A stretch of DNA of 21,079 nucleotides, taken from an uncultured Ignavibacteriota bacterium (GTDB taxonomy: Bacteria; Bacteroidota; Ignavibacteria; Tepidaquicellales; Tepidaquicellaceae). Both the position numbers and the translations under genes were made by a program. The stretch covers positions 1 to 21,079 of the forward strand of contig CALKAJ010000220.1 in assembly GCA_937983305.1 (NCBI GenBank), written 5' to 3'. Below the pieces are notes generated by a model. The model had not been told where the DNA came from. It was given only the letters and a program-made list of their open reading frames with translations, and did not search any database. This document shows, in pieces, positions 1 through 7,329 of the stretch; within the stretch, counting starts at the first letter, position 1, and each line of letters begins with the position of its first letter.

Positions 1-1
1 T

Positions 2-2086
2 CTGAAATCAACAAAATCATCTCCCATTAACTGTACTCCCTTTACTATTGTGCAATCGAACACTACACAAAATCTTAATTCAGTGTTTCTTGATTCTAAC
101 GTAGCATTTATTGTAGGAAATAATGGAACAATATTAATATCAACGGATTGCGGAACCGGCTGGACAGCTGTTAATACAGGTTACTCTAATAATTTTCATT
201 CCGTTTATATGATGCGTGATAACTTTCAAAAATGCTGGATAACAGGTGATAACGGCTTGATATTAAAATCAACAAATGCGGGATTGAACTGGATACAGGT
301 TCCGAGCGGAACAACAGCTAATCTTAAATCATTTCACTCGGCGGGTGGAGGAGAATCTTATGGATTTAGTTATGGCAAATATATTATATGCGGCACTAAT
401 GGTACCGCATTGGTAAGTCATGACAGCGGTTCGACGTGGAGTATTTCACAAACTAACGTTAGTGCCGATTTAAACAGCACCGATTACTCATATATCGTTG
501 GAAATGCAGGAACAATTTTAAAATGGGATATAGATAGTTCCTATTATTTTAAAAAACTTGAAGGCAATAACATCTCGAGTTTCTTCACTACTCGTGGTGT
601 ATTTAATATTAATATTAATCAAATTAATACACCCGGATTTCAATGGCCCAAGGGTTCCGGGAAATATGCAATTTATTCTTCAGGTCTTACTATTGCAGCC
701 AAGATTCAGGGAGAGCTTCGCCAGACTTCCGTTTCCAATTCCGGAGAAATGCTCGCAGGTGCAATAAGCGGAGGAATACCCTTTACAAATGACACTTTTA
801 AAGTTTATTCGGTTAAACGAGGCGATAGTTATACGAATAGTACGGATTGGTTGAACTGGGGACTTATGGTGCCTTATGGTGCTCCGTTTGTTGATGTAAA
901 CAGTAACGGATTATATGAGCCGCAAATTGATACACCGGGAGTTAAGAATTCATCTGCAACGGTATTTGTTTGTTTAACAGACGGATTTGTTAATTCACAT
1001 TTTCAAGACGAAGGATTTGGAGGCGGAACACTCCCGCTTTATAATGAGGTTCATTTAACAGCATGGAGCTATTCTCAGATATCGTATTCGGATATGCAGT
1101 TTGTCCGGTTTGATGTTATAAATAAAGGTAATTTGCCCTGGACAAATACTTATTTTACGTTTTTTGCTGATACTGATATCGGATATGCAGCAGATGATTA
1201 TATGGGATGCGATACTGTAAGGAAACTCGGATTCGGTTATAATGCCGATAATGAAGACGCGATTTACGGTTTGAATCCTCCTGCAGCAGGTATTTTACTT
1301 TTGAAAGGTGCTTATAATAAATATGTCAATCAGGGCGAGATAGGATTTACATCGTTTACGAGGTTTGGAAGTGATTACCTATGTTTTCCTTGTGAAGTTG
1401 AACCCGAAAACGTTTACCACGCATATAATTATATGATTGGGTATAAGCTTGATTCAACAGCCTGGTTAGATCCTACACAATCTCCAAAGAAGAAGACAAA
1501 GTTTATTTATCCGGGTGACCCCGAGACAAATACCGGCTGGACAGAATATAAAGGCAGTGTAAGAAACTGTTTTCGAGATACTACAGGGCAAATATTAACT
1601 ATAAATCCTCCCGGTGATAGAAGCTTTAATTTAAGTTCAGGTTCGGACTATCTTACAGTGATGCCGGGCGATACGCAGAAGATTGTAATTTGTCAACTTA
1701 TTGCAAGAGGAAGCAGTAATATTAATTCGGTAACAAAGTTGAAACAACTTGCTGATATTGCGACTGAGTTTTACAATACGAATTTTATTATTGGAGTTAA
1801 TAATATCAGTACGGAAATACCGGATAACTTTTCGCTGAGTCAGAATTATCCGAATCCGTTTAACCCGGTTACGAATATTAAGTTTAAAGTTGCAAGTTTA
1901 AAGTTAATCAAGTTAGTTGTATATGATTTGCTTGGAAGAGAAATTAAAACACTTGTTAATGAAGCGTTACAGCCCGGAGAATACAGCGTCAGGTTTGATG
2001 CAGTTGATTTGCCGAGCGGCGTTTATTTTTACAGGTTAAAAGCAGGTGATTTTTCTGAAACGAAGAAATTAATTTTGCTGAAATAA
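2..2086 (+). CDS. YCF48/BNR-repeat protein with T9SS C-terminal sorting domain (5' end outside window)
   Basis: The frame is open from the first complete codon at position 2, so the gene starts upstream of the window; the GTG at 50 is an internal codon, not a start. 694 residues are visible. The N-terminal part carries four YCF48/BNR-like blades with the pattern VGNNGTILIS, GDNGLILKST, CGTNGTALVS and VGNAGTILKW, each first three followed by a D/N-x-G-x-x-W turn; such blades build beta-propellers. The middle (about 200 to 590) is a domain I do not recognise, with an Asp/Asn-rich segment VDVNSNGLYEP that could bind calcium. The last ~80 residues are a T9SS type A sorting domain (SQNYPNPFNP, VVYDLLGREI, SGVYFYRL), removed after passage across the outer membrane. 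A cell-surface or secreted protein is therefore expected; the signal peptide must lie outside the window. Enzymatic function unknown. Confidence 0.85.
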   Translation: MKSTKSSPINCTPFTIVQSNTTQNLNSVFLDSNVAFIVGNNGTILISTDCGTGWTAVNTGYSNNFHSVYMMRDNFQKCWITGDNGLILKSTNAGLNWIQVPSGTTANLKSFHSAGGGESYGFSYGKYIICGTNGTALVSHDSGSTWSISQTNVSADLNSTDYSYIVGNAGTILKWDIDSSYYFKKLEGNNISSFFTTRGVFNININQINTPGFQWPKGSGKYAIYSSGLTIAAKIQGELRQTSVSNSGEMLAGAISGGIPFTNDTFKVYSVKRGDSYTNSTDWLNWGLMVPYGAPFVDVNSNGLYEPQIDTPGVKNSSATVFVCLTDGFVNSHFQDEGFGGGTLPLYNEVHLTAWSYSQISYSDMQFVRFDVINKGNLPWTNTYFTFFADTDIGYAADDYMGCDTVRKLGFGYNADNEDAIYGLNPPAAGILLLKGAYNKYVNQGEIGFTSFTRFGSDYLCFPCEVEPENVYHAYNYMIGYKLDSTAWLDPTQSPKKKTKFIYPGDPETNTGWTEYKGSVRNCFRDTTGQILTINPPGDRSFNLSSGSDYLTVMPGDTQKIVICQLIARGSSNINSVTKLKQLADIATEFYNTNFIIGVNNISTEIPDNFSLSQNYPNPFNPVTNIKFKVASLKLIKLVVYDLLGREIKTLVNEALQPGEYSVRFDAVDLPSGVYFYRLKAGDFSETKKLILLK

Positions 2087-2093
2087 TTTTATA
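1875..2093 (+). repeat. DNA-level repeat, copy 1: T9SS sorting-domain coding segment plus stop
   Basis: This segment matches 3887-4105 without gaps at a constant offset of 2012 bases. By hand count roughly 80% of bases agree, with long identical runs at the start (atattaagtttaaagttgc...), around tacagcgtcaggtttga and around gcaggtgatttttctgaaac. The match runs through the stop codon into taattttat and stops there. Confidence 0.8.
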
Positions 2094-2094
2094 A

Positions 2095-2112
2095 GATTAA
2101 TGAAAATTAATC
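2095..2112 (+). terminator. Weak hairpin just after the YCF48-repeat gene
   Basis: GATTAAT-GAAA-ATTAATC forms a perfect 7-bp stem with a GAAA tetraloop, 9 bases after the stop codon. The stem has one G-C pair and no real U tract follows (agttgttt), so it is at best a weak terminator or a 3'-end stabilising hairpin. Confidence 0.3.
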
Positions 2113-2156
2113 AGTTGTTTAATGCACCGGTTAAAAATCTTTTTAAAATGATGAAT

Positions 2157-2212
2157 TATTTACTAAGCATAAAATATTATCATTTATGATAAGAATATAT
2201 ATTTAGTAAATA
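2157..2212. repeat. Nested inverted repeat in AT-rich intergenic DNA
   Basis: Outer arms TATTTACTAA (2157-2166) and TTAGTAAATA (2203-2212) are perfect 10-bp reverse complements. They enclose a second palindrome, TTATCAT-TT-ATGATAA (2177-2192). Both are built almost wholly of A-T pairs, so a nested palindromic protein-binding site or cruciform is as likely as an RNA structure. Confidence 0.5.
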
Positions 2213-2418
2213 TTCAAGTATATAATATGGATTGGATTTACTTATTATTATTCCACTCACAAATATGATATTCCTGCTAATTATTGGAAAGTAAATTTAG
2301 ATTGCTCAAAAAGCAAATTTCCGGATTTTAAGTATTTAATTAGTATAATATTATTTTTATCTTGAAAATACATACTAATTTTTACTTTAATGAAATTTTC
2401 AAAATTATATTATCCAAT

Positions 2419-4098
2419 ATGAAAAAATATTTTTTACTATTAGCTCTGCTCTTACTTTTTGCAGGAAGCAGTTATTCGCAAACCTGGCAGACTCAGTTTA
2501 TCAATACCGGAGCCACTACAATATATGATTTGGCTTCAAACAGCAGTCCGCAATGGATTGCACAGGATTCCGCGTATCCTTACAATATACATGTTGTAAT
2601 GATGTATGTTCCGCTCAACGACCCGTCAACATTCCCGAGCAGAAGAACAAAATATTATTTTTCAAGCAATCTCGGTTTGGCATGGGAATATATTGGTAAC
2701 GCAAATGAGCGCAAGTCAGGATTCCCTTCGATAATGGTTGCAAGTGATGGTGCGGCTGTCATTTGCAATTACGGCTCTACTTCAGGTAATACTTCTACAC
2801 GTACTTTGATATATCAGGACGTATTAGCAGGATTAGGTGCTTTCATCCTGCATGACCCGCCGAATAATCCTTATTTTTTCGGAAAGTTTTGCCTTACTTC
2901 AGATATTAATCTTCCTACAAAATTTCTGATTATGGGTCAGGGAATGACAAGTGATTCTACAGTGAGAATTACCGGACCTATACCATGGTCTTCCTGGTCT
3001 TCATTTGCCAATACAAGTCCGGAAGCTTATTGTGCGGCAAGAGGTGCTGACGGCAGAATAGGAATTGTTTATATACAAAATAATTTTTCCGTTGATGATT
3101 ACAAAAGTGTTTACTTTACGGAGACAACAAATAACGGCGTTTCTTTTTCAACTCCGCTGAAAATATATCTTGCAAATTTTTCCTCAGACAGTCTCGCTGC
3201 ATTCAGAGGATTGAATATTGCATACAGAGGAAATACACCTTGCGTTGTTTTTGAAACAGTAAAGCAGGACCCTGTTTCCGGTTCGTATTTTATGAAAGCA
3301 CCGGCTAAAATTATGTTCTGGAGTTCCAGACTTTCCGGCAGCGACCCATACAGAAGCATACCTATTGCACACAAGGGAAATGTTCCTATACCTCCGGCTG
3401 ATTCAATTAAAACAGGAGTGAACGATCAGTTCGGTTCGCTTAGCAGACCTGTTGTAGGTGTTTCTTCCGATACGAATACTGTATTTGTAGTATTTCAGGC
3501 ATTTACTGATAAATGGGGAGGCACTCCTCCGGATACTACTAACTTTAAAGCTCTATATATTTCAAAAGCTTCTGATAACTTTATTTTTACACCTCCGAAG
3601 AAATTCACGCCGGATTCACCGCTAAGAGACTGGTCATTTCCGAGTATTTCCGCTTATAATAAACAGGATGAGCCCTCGTATTATTATACTGCTTATGTGA
3701 CGGCTTTGAGCGATGCAATACCGGGTACTTACATAAATGCAAACGGTAACGGACAATCGCTTGCAGAATTATATTTTATAAAAATAAAAACAGGTCAAGA
3801 TATTAGTGTTAAGAATATTTCCGAAGAAATTCCTGAATCTTATGCGCTGGAGCAAAACTATCCGAATCCGTTCAATTCAATGACAAATATTAAGTTTAAA
3901 GTTGCAAGTTCTAAGTTTACCAGGTTAGTTGTTTATGATATGCTTGGAAAAGAAGTAGCGACATTAGTTAATGAACAATTGCAGCCGGGAAGTTACAGCG
4001 TCAGGTTTGACGCCGGGAATTTACCGAGCGGTGTATATTTCTATACTTTAAAAGCAGGTGATTTTTCTGAAACAAAGCGAATGATTTATCTGAAATAA
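2419..4098 (+). CDS. Secreted protein with T9SS C-terminal sorting domain
   Basis: 559 residues from the ATG at 2419. The frame can be extended to a TTG at 2362, but the 19 added residues would precede a textbook signal peptide (MKKYFLLLALLLLFAGSSYSQ), so 2419 is chosen. The mature body (about 25 to 470) has aromatic-rich beta-strand segments such as RTKYYFSSNLGLAWEYIG and AVFVVFQAFTDKW-like strands, suggesting a sialidase/BNR-like propeller, but I cannot assign a family. Residues ~475-559 are a T9SS type A sorting domain (LEQNYPNPFNSMTNIKF, VVYDMLGKEV, SGVYFYTL), predicting export by the Sec system then T9SS. The DNA for this domain is a near copy of that in the previous gene. The last bases run straight into the operator array of the fic gene. 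Confidence 0.85.
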   Translation: MKKYFLLLALLLLFAGSSYSQTWQTQFINTGATTIYDLASNSSPQWIAQDSAYPYNIHVVMMYVPLNDPSTFPSRRTKYYFSSNLGLAWEYIGNANERKSGFPSIMVASDGAAVICNYGSTSGNTSTRTLIYQDVLAGLGAFILHDPPNNPYFFGKFCLTSDINLPTKFLIMGQGMTSDSTVRITGPIPWSSWSSFANTSPEAYCAARGADGRIGIVYIQNNFSVDDYKSVYFTETTNNGVSFSTPLKIYLANFSSDSLAAFRGLNIAYRGNTPCVVFETVKQDPVSGSYFMKAPAKIMFWSSRLSGSDPYRSIPIAHKGNVPIPPADSIKTGVNDQFGSLSRPVVGVSSDTNTVFVVFQAFTDKWGGTPPDTTNFKALYISKASDNFIFTPPKKFTPDSPLRDWSFPSISAYNKQDEPSYYYTAYVTALSDAIPGTYINANGNGQSLAELYFIKIKTGQDISVKNISEEIPESYALEQNYPNPFNSMTNIKFKVASSKFTRLVVYDMLGKEVATLVNEQLQPGSYSVRFDAGNLPSGVYFYTLKAGDFSETKRMIYLK

Positions 4099-4105
4099 TT
4101 TTATT
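3887..4105 (+). repeat. DNA-level repeat, copy 2: T9SS sorting-domain coding segment plus stop
   Basis: Partner of 1875-2093 at a fixed 2012-base offset with no gap. Similarity ends a few bases past the stop, where the fic operator array begins. The bodies of the two proteins are unrelated, so only the sorting-domain module is shared. Confidence 0.8.
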
Positions 4106-4106
4106 T

Positions 4107-4204
4107 GCGGCGAATAAATTGCTTATTCACCGCAAAATCTGCGGTAATTAATTGCATTTGCGGTAAATAATCGCTATATTTACCGCAATTAATGCGGTGA
4201 ATAA
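4107..4204 (+). promoter_or_regulatory. Six-box operator array upstream of fic
   Basis: Six copies of a GCGGtrAATAA box lie in 98 bp: 4107-4117 (+, GCGGCGAATAA), 4123-4133 (-, GCGGTGAATAA), 4141-4151 (+, GCGGTAATTAA), 4160-4170 (+, GCGGTAAATAA), 4176-4186 (-, GCGGTAAATAT) and 4194-4204 (+, GCGGTGAATAA). They form two modules of + - + boxes repeated at exactly 53 bp (4107/4160, 4133/4186, 4141/4194), close to five DNA turns. Within module 2 the first two boxes make a perfect inverted repeat, TTGCGGTAAATA (4159-4170) and TATTTACCGCAA (4177-4188). The array ends two bases before the chosen ATG. Boxes 4 to 6 cover the predicted promoter spacer, -10 and transcription start, so binding should repress. 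The winged helix at the Fic C-terminus is the obvious candidate binder (inference). Confidence 0.75.
4152..4180 (+). promoter_or_regulatory. Predicted fic promoter inside the operator array
   Basis: TTGCAT (4152-4157) and TATATT (4175-4180) are separated by 17 bp. The -10 matches the housekeeping consensus at 5 of 6 positions, the -35 at 3 of 6. Predicted transcription start is near 4187, giving a leader of about 20 bases to the ATG at 4206. Confidence 0.5.
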
Positions 4205-4205
4205 T

Positions 4206-5306
4206 ATGCAAAAATACATATATCATAATCCTAATTGGCACAATTTTGAATGGAACAGCCGGATAATCAATGATATCTTAGGCAAAATCAGAAATTTGCA
4301 AGGAAGGATTATCGGGAAAATGGAAGTTATTGGGTTTAATTTCAGAAAGGAAGCAATTATAAATGCCCTTTCAAATGAGATTTTAAAAACTAATGAAATT
4401 GAAGGTGAGTTTTTAAACCCGGAGAAAGTGCGTTCTTCAGTTGCCGAAAGGCTTGGAATAAAAACTGCAGGTATTAAAAAACACGACAGATATATTGACG
4501 GAATTGTTGATATGATGATGGATGCCACAGAAAATTTTCTTAAGCCATTATCTAAAGAAAGACTTTTTTCCTGGCACTCCTCGATGTTTCCTGAAGGAAG
4601 AAGCGGAATCAGAAAAATTAATACCGGAAAATGGAGAAATGACAAGGATGGACCAATGCAAGTTGTATCCGGTCCTATGGGTAATGAGACTATACATTTT
4701 GAAGCACCTTCTGCAGAAATAATTGATGATGAAATATCGGAATTTCTGAACTGGTTTAATTATTCTGAAGGGGTTGACTTAGTTATAAAATCCGCAATTG
4801 CACATTTATGGTTTATCACTATTCATCCTTTCGATGACGGAAACGGAAGAATTGCAAGGGCAATATCGGAAATGCTTTTGACAAGAGCGGATGGTGTTTC
4901 GTCAAGATATTACGGTATGTCATCACAAATTAACATTGAGCGTGAAATTTATTATAACGTGCTGGAAAAAACGCAAAAGGGAAGTTATGATGTTTCGGAC
5001 TGGATTATTTGGTTTCTTGAATGTCTGGAAAAGGCATTGCTGTCATCGGAAAGAACACTTGAAAAAATCTTAACAAAACATAAATTCTGGACAAATAACT
5101 CCGGAAAAATATTTAACGAAAGACAAGTTAAAATAATCAATTTACTTCATGAGGATTTCAAAGGTAAATTAACAACCGGTAAATATGCGAAACTGCTAAA
5201 ATGTTCAACAGATACAGCTTTAAGAGATATTACAGATTTAATAAATAAATCGATACTTATAAAAACAGATTCCGGCGGCAGGAACACCTGCTATGAATTA
5301 AAATAA
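4206..5306 (+). CDS. Fic/DOC family protein, class II (N-terminal inhibitory helix), with C-terminal winged helix
   Basis: 366 residues from ATG 4206; a GTG at 4197 is in frame but lies inside operator box 6, and MQKYIYHNPNW fits the usual family beginning. Domains in order: a DUF4172-type Fic N-terminal region (about 1-80), the Fic fold (about 110-260) and a winged helix (about 305-366, FNERQVKIINLL...LKCSTDTALRDITDLI). The catalytic loop HPFDDGNGRIAR at 207-218 has the family histidine (207), acidic residue, Gly-Asn-Gly and final Arg (218) all intact. TNEIEG at 62-67 matches the S/T-x-x-x-E-G/N inhibitory motif, with Glu66 expected to block ATP binding. Known relatives transfer AMP to target proteins; the target here is unknown. 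No separate antitoxin gene is adjacent, consistent with the built-in inhibition. It is convergent with the next gene, stops 8 bases apart. Confidence 0.93.
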   Translation: MQKYIYHNPNWHNFEWNSRIINDILGKIRNLQGRIIGKMEVIGFNFRKEAIINALSNEILKTNEIEGEFLNPEKVRSSVAERLGIKTAGIKKHDRYIDGIVDMMMDATENFLKPLSKERLFSWHSSMFPEGRSGIRKINTGKWRNDKDGPMQVVSGPMGNETIHFEAPSAEIIDDEISEFLNWFNYSEGVDLVIKSAIAHLWFITIHPFDDGNGRIARAISEMLLTRADGVSSRYYGMSSQINIEREIYYNVLEKTQKGSYDVSDWIIWFLECLEKALLSSERTLEKILTKHKFWTNNSGKIFNERQVKIINLLHEDFKGKLTTGKYAKLLKCSTDTALRDITDLINKSILIKTDSGGRNTCYELK

Positions 5307-5314
5307 AAAGTATC

Positions 5315-7276
5315 TTATTTCTTTTCAACTTCCCAGCGGTCTTTGCCTTCTTTGATTCGGGGAATGTAAACAGGAGTCTTTGGTGTGAAGCTTATGTCTT
5401 CGGAATGTACTTTACCTTCTTTTGAAATTTTTACAAGAAGTGATTGATACGGTTTGAATTCAAGTCGAAGCGGGAAAATATTATTGTTATATGAAATGGA
5501 TATATCACGGATTTGCTCTTCGTTTGTTAGTGACTGTCCGTATTCAATCGGAAATTTTAATCCCTTTGATTTCGGATTTGCAAAGAAAATTGTAAGCCCT
5601 TCATCAGTTTCCCTGCACCAGAAATCAAAGTTAATTTTTCCCGTGATAAACTTTTCAATACCTGTAAGTTCGCCCTGAATATTTTTTAAAGATGTGAGCT
5701 CTCTAATAAGATTGAAATATTCAAGATAGTTTTTAGAAAGTCCGGGTTCTTTTGGAATTTGTTTTATAATCACATTCAATCCTGATTTAGCAAGTGATGT
5801 GATAGTTCTTAAAGCTTCGATATCAAGATATGTTACAGCTAAGTACAACGCTTTGAATTCAGCATCGCCGACCGATAAAATACCATTTTCAAATTTTGCT
5901 TTTTTAAGAAATTCAGAGTTAATCCATAGCGGTCTGTAATTTTTCAGTTCATCTGGAAAATAAGTATATCTCTGCTCGTATTCGCCCCACGCCCAGATGA
6001 ATTGCTTCTCGATTGGAAGTTCACCTTTAATATATCCATCCTCGGTTGGGAGATATACTGCAATGTCGGAATATGTTCTTCCTTCCTTCATTGCTCCGGA
6101 AACTTTTTCAAGATATTTGTTGAATGCGGGAATTTCCTCAGCGAGAGAACCGCTGCTTCCAACGTGGACTGATGCATAAAATTTTGTAGTATCTGTTCCG
6201 GTTTTATTATAAGGTTTTCCGTGCCAGATAATATGATTCACTCCGTTTGCGAAAAGCGCATCTGCTACAAGTTTCAGGTCGGCGGTTTGTTCTTCTCCGA
6301 GACGGATTCGGGGCCAGCCATAGAGACAGGTAAAGGTTTCCGATGTTATGACTTTCTTTCCGCTGAGTGCGGCTGATGATGCAGGTATTGTAGAGAAAGG
6401 CGGTTCAAAAAGCATTGCCTCGCTCTCGGGTACATCTGCCGTTGCATATCCGGAAATTAAATCACAGGGCGCTCCCGAAACCTGAACTCTTGAGAATGCT
6501 CCGAGTTTATTGCTGACTTCCGTAAATGGTTTATAAAATTCTTCTATTACAAGCTCGGAAATAAGTTTCATATAGTCATATCTTACGCTTGCATACGGCT
6601 CGTTTGGAGAATACAGGCTGTCAATAAAAGGAGTAATTTCGTAACTGTATCTTTGTATAAATATTTCTTCAAAGTTTTTGGTTGCGAGATATTTTGTTTC
6701 AACTTCCCATGAGTCACAAAAAAGTCCTGATTTACCGCCTTTGAGTGCTGGCTTGAGTGCATTTGCGATTCTTCCTCCATAATTATATAATGCCTTTCTG
6801 TTCAGATGGTCAATTACATATCCTTTCTTTGGGTATTCCCAGGAAGCGGTAATTTCCTGACGCCACTCTTTTTCTTTTAGATTCATTGTTGCTTCTTCAA
6901 ATGGAACGTCACTGTCTCCAAAGGGCCAGAGAGTTCCGAATGTGAAATCGCATCCGAGTCCAAGCGAGTCGCAGGTTTGCTTTGCGTAAGCAGTTATTTC
7001 GCTCCATTCCTTGCTCAGCCATTCCTGCCGCGGAGTATAATTAATTGTATCTTTATTCATTCTGTTAAGCGGATATACCCACGCAATTTCGACTCCGCCG
7101 AATCCGTTATTTTTCAGCCATACAAGGTTATCGCGTACAGATGATTTATCAATTACATCCGCAAACCACCACCAGCGAGTATAAGGACGGGAATCGGTGT
7201 AGAAATTATTTTGCGTTTGGGCATATACACCCGAAAAAATAAAAAGCAGAAATAAAAAAGGAATAGTTTTCTTCAT
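5315..7276 (-). CDS. Secreted glycoside hydrolase, GH106 (alpha-L-rhamnosidase)-like
   Basis: 653 residues with a Sec signal peptide (MKKTIPFLFLLFIFSGVYAQ). The segment RPYTRWWWFADVIDKSSV (30-47), followed by a strand and helix ending NNGFGGVEIAWVYPL, is the typical opening of the GH106-type (beta/alpha)8 barrel. Acidic candidates for catalysis lie in CDSWEVE (187-193) and SETFT (312-316), both resembling conserved family positions; IIWHGKPY follows at 349. The protein is much shorter than classical GH106 enzymes, which run to about 1000 residues with extra beta domains, so this is a reduced member and rhamnose specificity is not assured. There is no T9SS tail, so the product should be periplasmic. 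It follows the DUF1501 gene at 53 bases on the same strand and may share its transcript. Confidence 0.72.
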   Translation of the reverse strand: MKKTIPFLFLLFIFSGVYAQTQNNFYTDSRPYTRWWWFADVIDKSSVRDNLVWLKNNGFGGVEIAWVYPLNRMNKDTINYTPRQEWLSKEWSEITAYAKQTCDSLGLGCDFTFGTLWPFGDSDVPFEEATMNLKEKEWRQEITASWEYPKKGYVIDHLNRKALYNYGGRIANALKPALKGGKSGLFCDSWEVETKYLATKNFEEIFIQRYSYEITPFIDSLYSPNEPYASVRYDYMKLISELVIEEFYKPFTEVSNKLGAFSRVQVSGAPCDLISGYATADVPESEAMLFEPPFSTIPASSAALSGKKVITSETFTCLYGWPRIRLGEEQTADLKLVADALFANGVNHIIWHGKPYNKTGTDTTKFYASVHVGSSGSLAEEIPAFNKYLEKVSGAMKEGRTYSDIAVYLPTEDGYIKGELPIEKQFIWAWGEYEQRYTYFPDELKNYRPLWINSEFLKKAKFENGILSVGDAEFKALYLAVTYLDIEALRTITSLAKSGLNVIIKQIPKEPGLSKNYLEYFNLIRELTSLKNIQGELTGIEKFITGKINFDFWCRETDEGLTIFFANPKSKGLKFPIEYGQSLTNEEQIRDISISYNNNIFPLRLEFKPYQSLLVKISKEGKVHSEDISFTPKTPVYIPRIKEGKDRWEVEKK

Positions 7277-7297
7277 CGGAAATATTTTTATTTCCGA
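7276..7297 (-). promoter_or_regulatory. Hairpin abutting the start codon of the GH106-like gene
   Basis: In the transcript sense TCGGAAATA-AAAA-TATTTCCGA forms a perfect 9-bp stem with an AAAA loop (7297 to 7276). The last paired base is the A of the ATG start codon. No U tract follows, so it is not a normal terminator; placement suggests control of translation or separation of the GH106-like gene from the upstream DUF1501 gene. Confidence 0.45.
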
Positions 7298-7329
7298 AAA
7301 ATAATTATATTAATAATAATAAAATATTC

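Larger units (their letters stand above)
2087..2418. other. 332-bp intergenic region, no gene seen
   Basis: Very AT-rich spacer between two co-directional T9SS-cargo genes. It holds the weak hairpin at 2095 and the nested inverted repeat at 2157. A TATAAT hexamer at 2344-2349, 70 bases before the ATG at 2419, is a possible -10 element, but no convincing -35 stands 16-18 bases ahead of it. Only very short open frames exist and none looks protein-like. Confidence 0.6.

Noticed and set aside
50..52. GTG as the start of the first gene
   Set aside because: The frame is open upstream to position 2 without a stop and continues the propeller-like protein, and no signal peptide follows the GTG; the real start is outside the window.
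2362..2418. TTG-initiated extension of the second T9SS gene
   Set aside because: The extension (KIHTNFYFNEIFKIILSN) precedes a normal signal peptide and is encoded by AT-rich spacer-like DNA.
4237..4252. TTGGCACAATTTTGAA inside fic as a sigma-54 promoter
   Set aside because: The -12 TTGC element is missing and the sequence encodes the conserved NWHNFEW of the Fic N-terminus.
4223..4645. Minus-strand 140-codon open frame inside fic
   Set aside because: It is antisense to conserved Fic motifs, and its translation shows no family features; it is a shadow of the coding strand.
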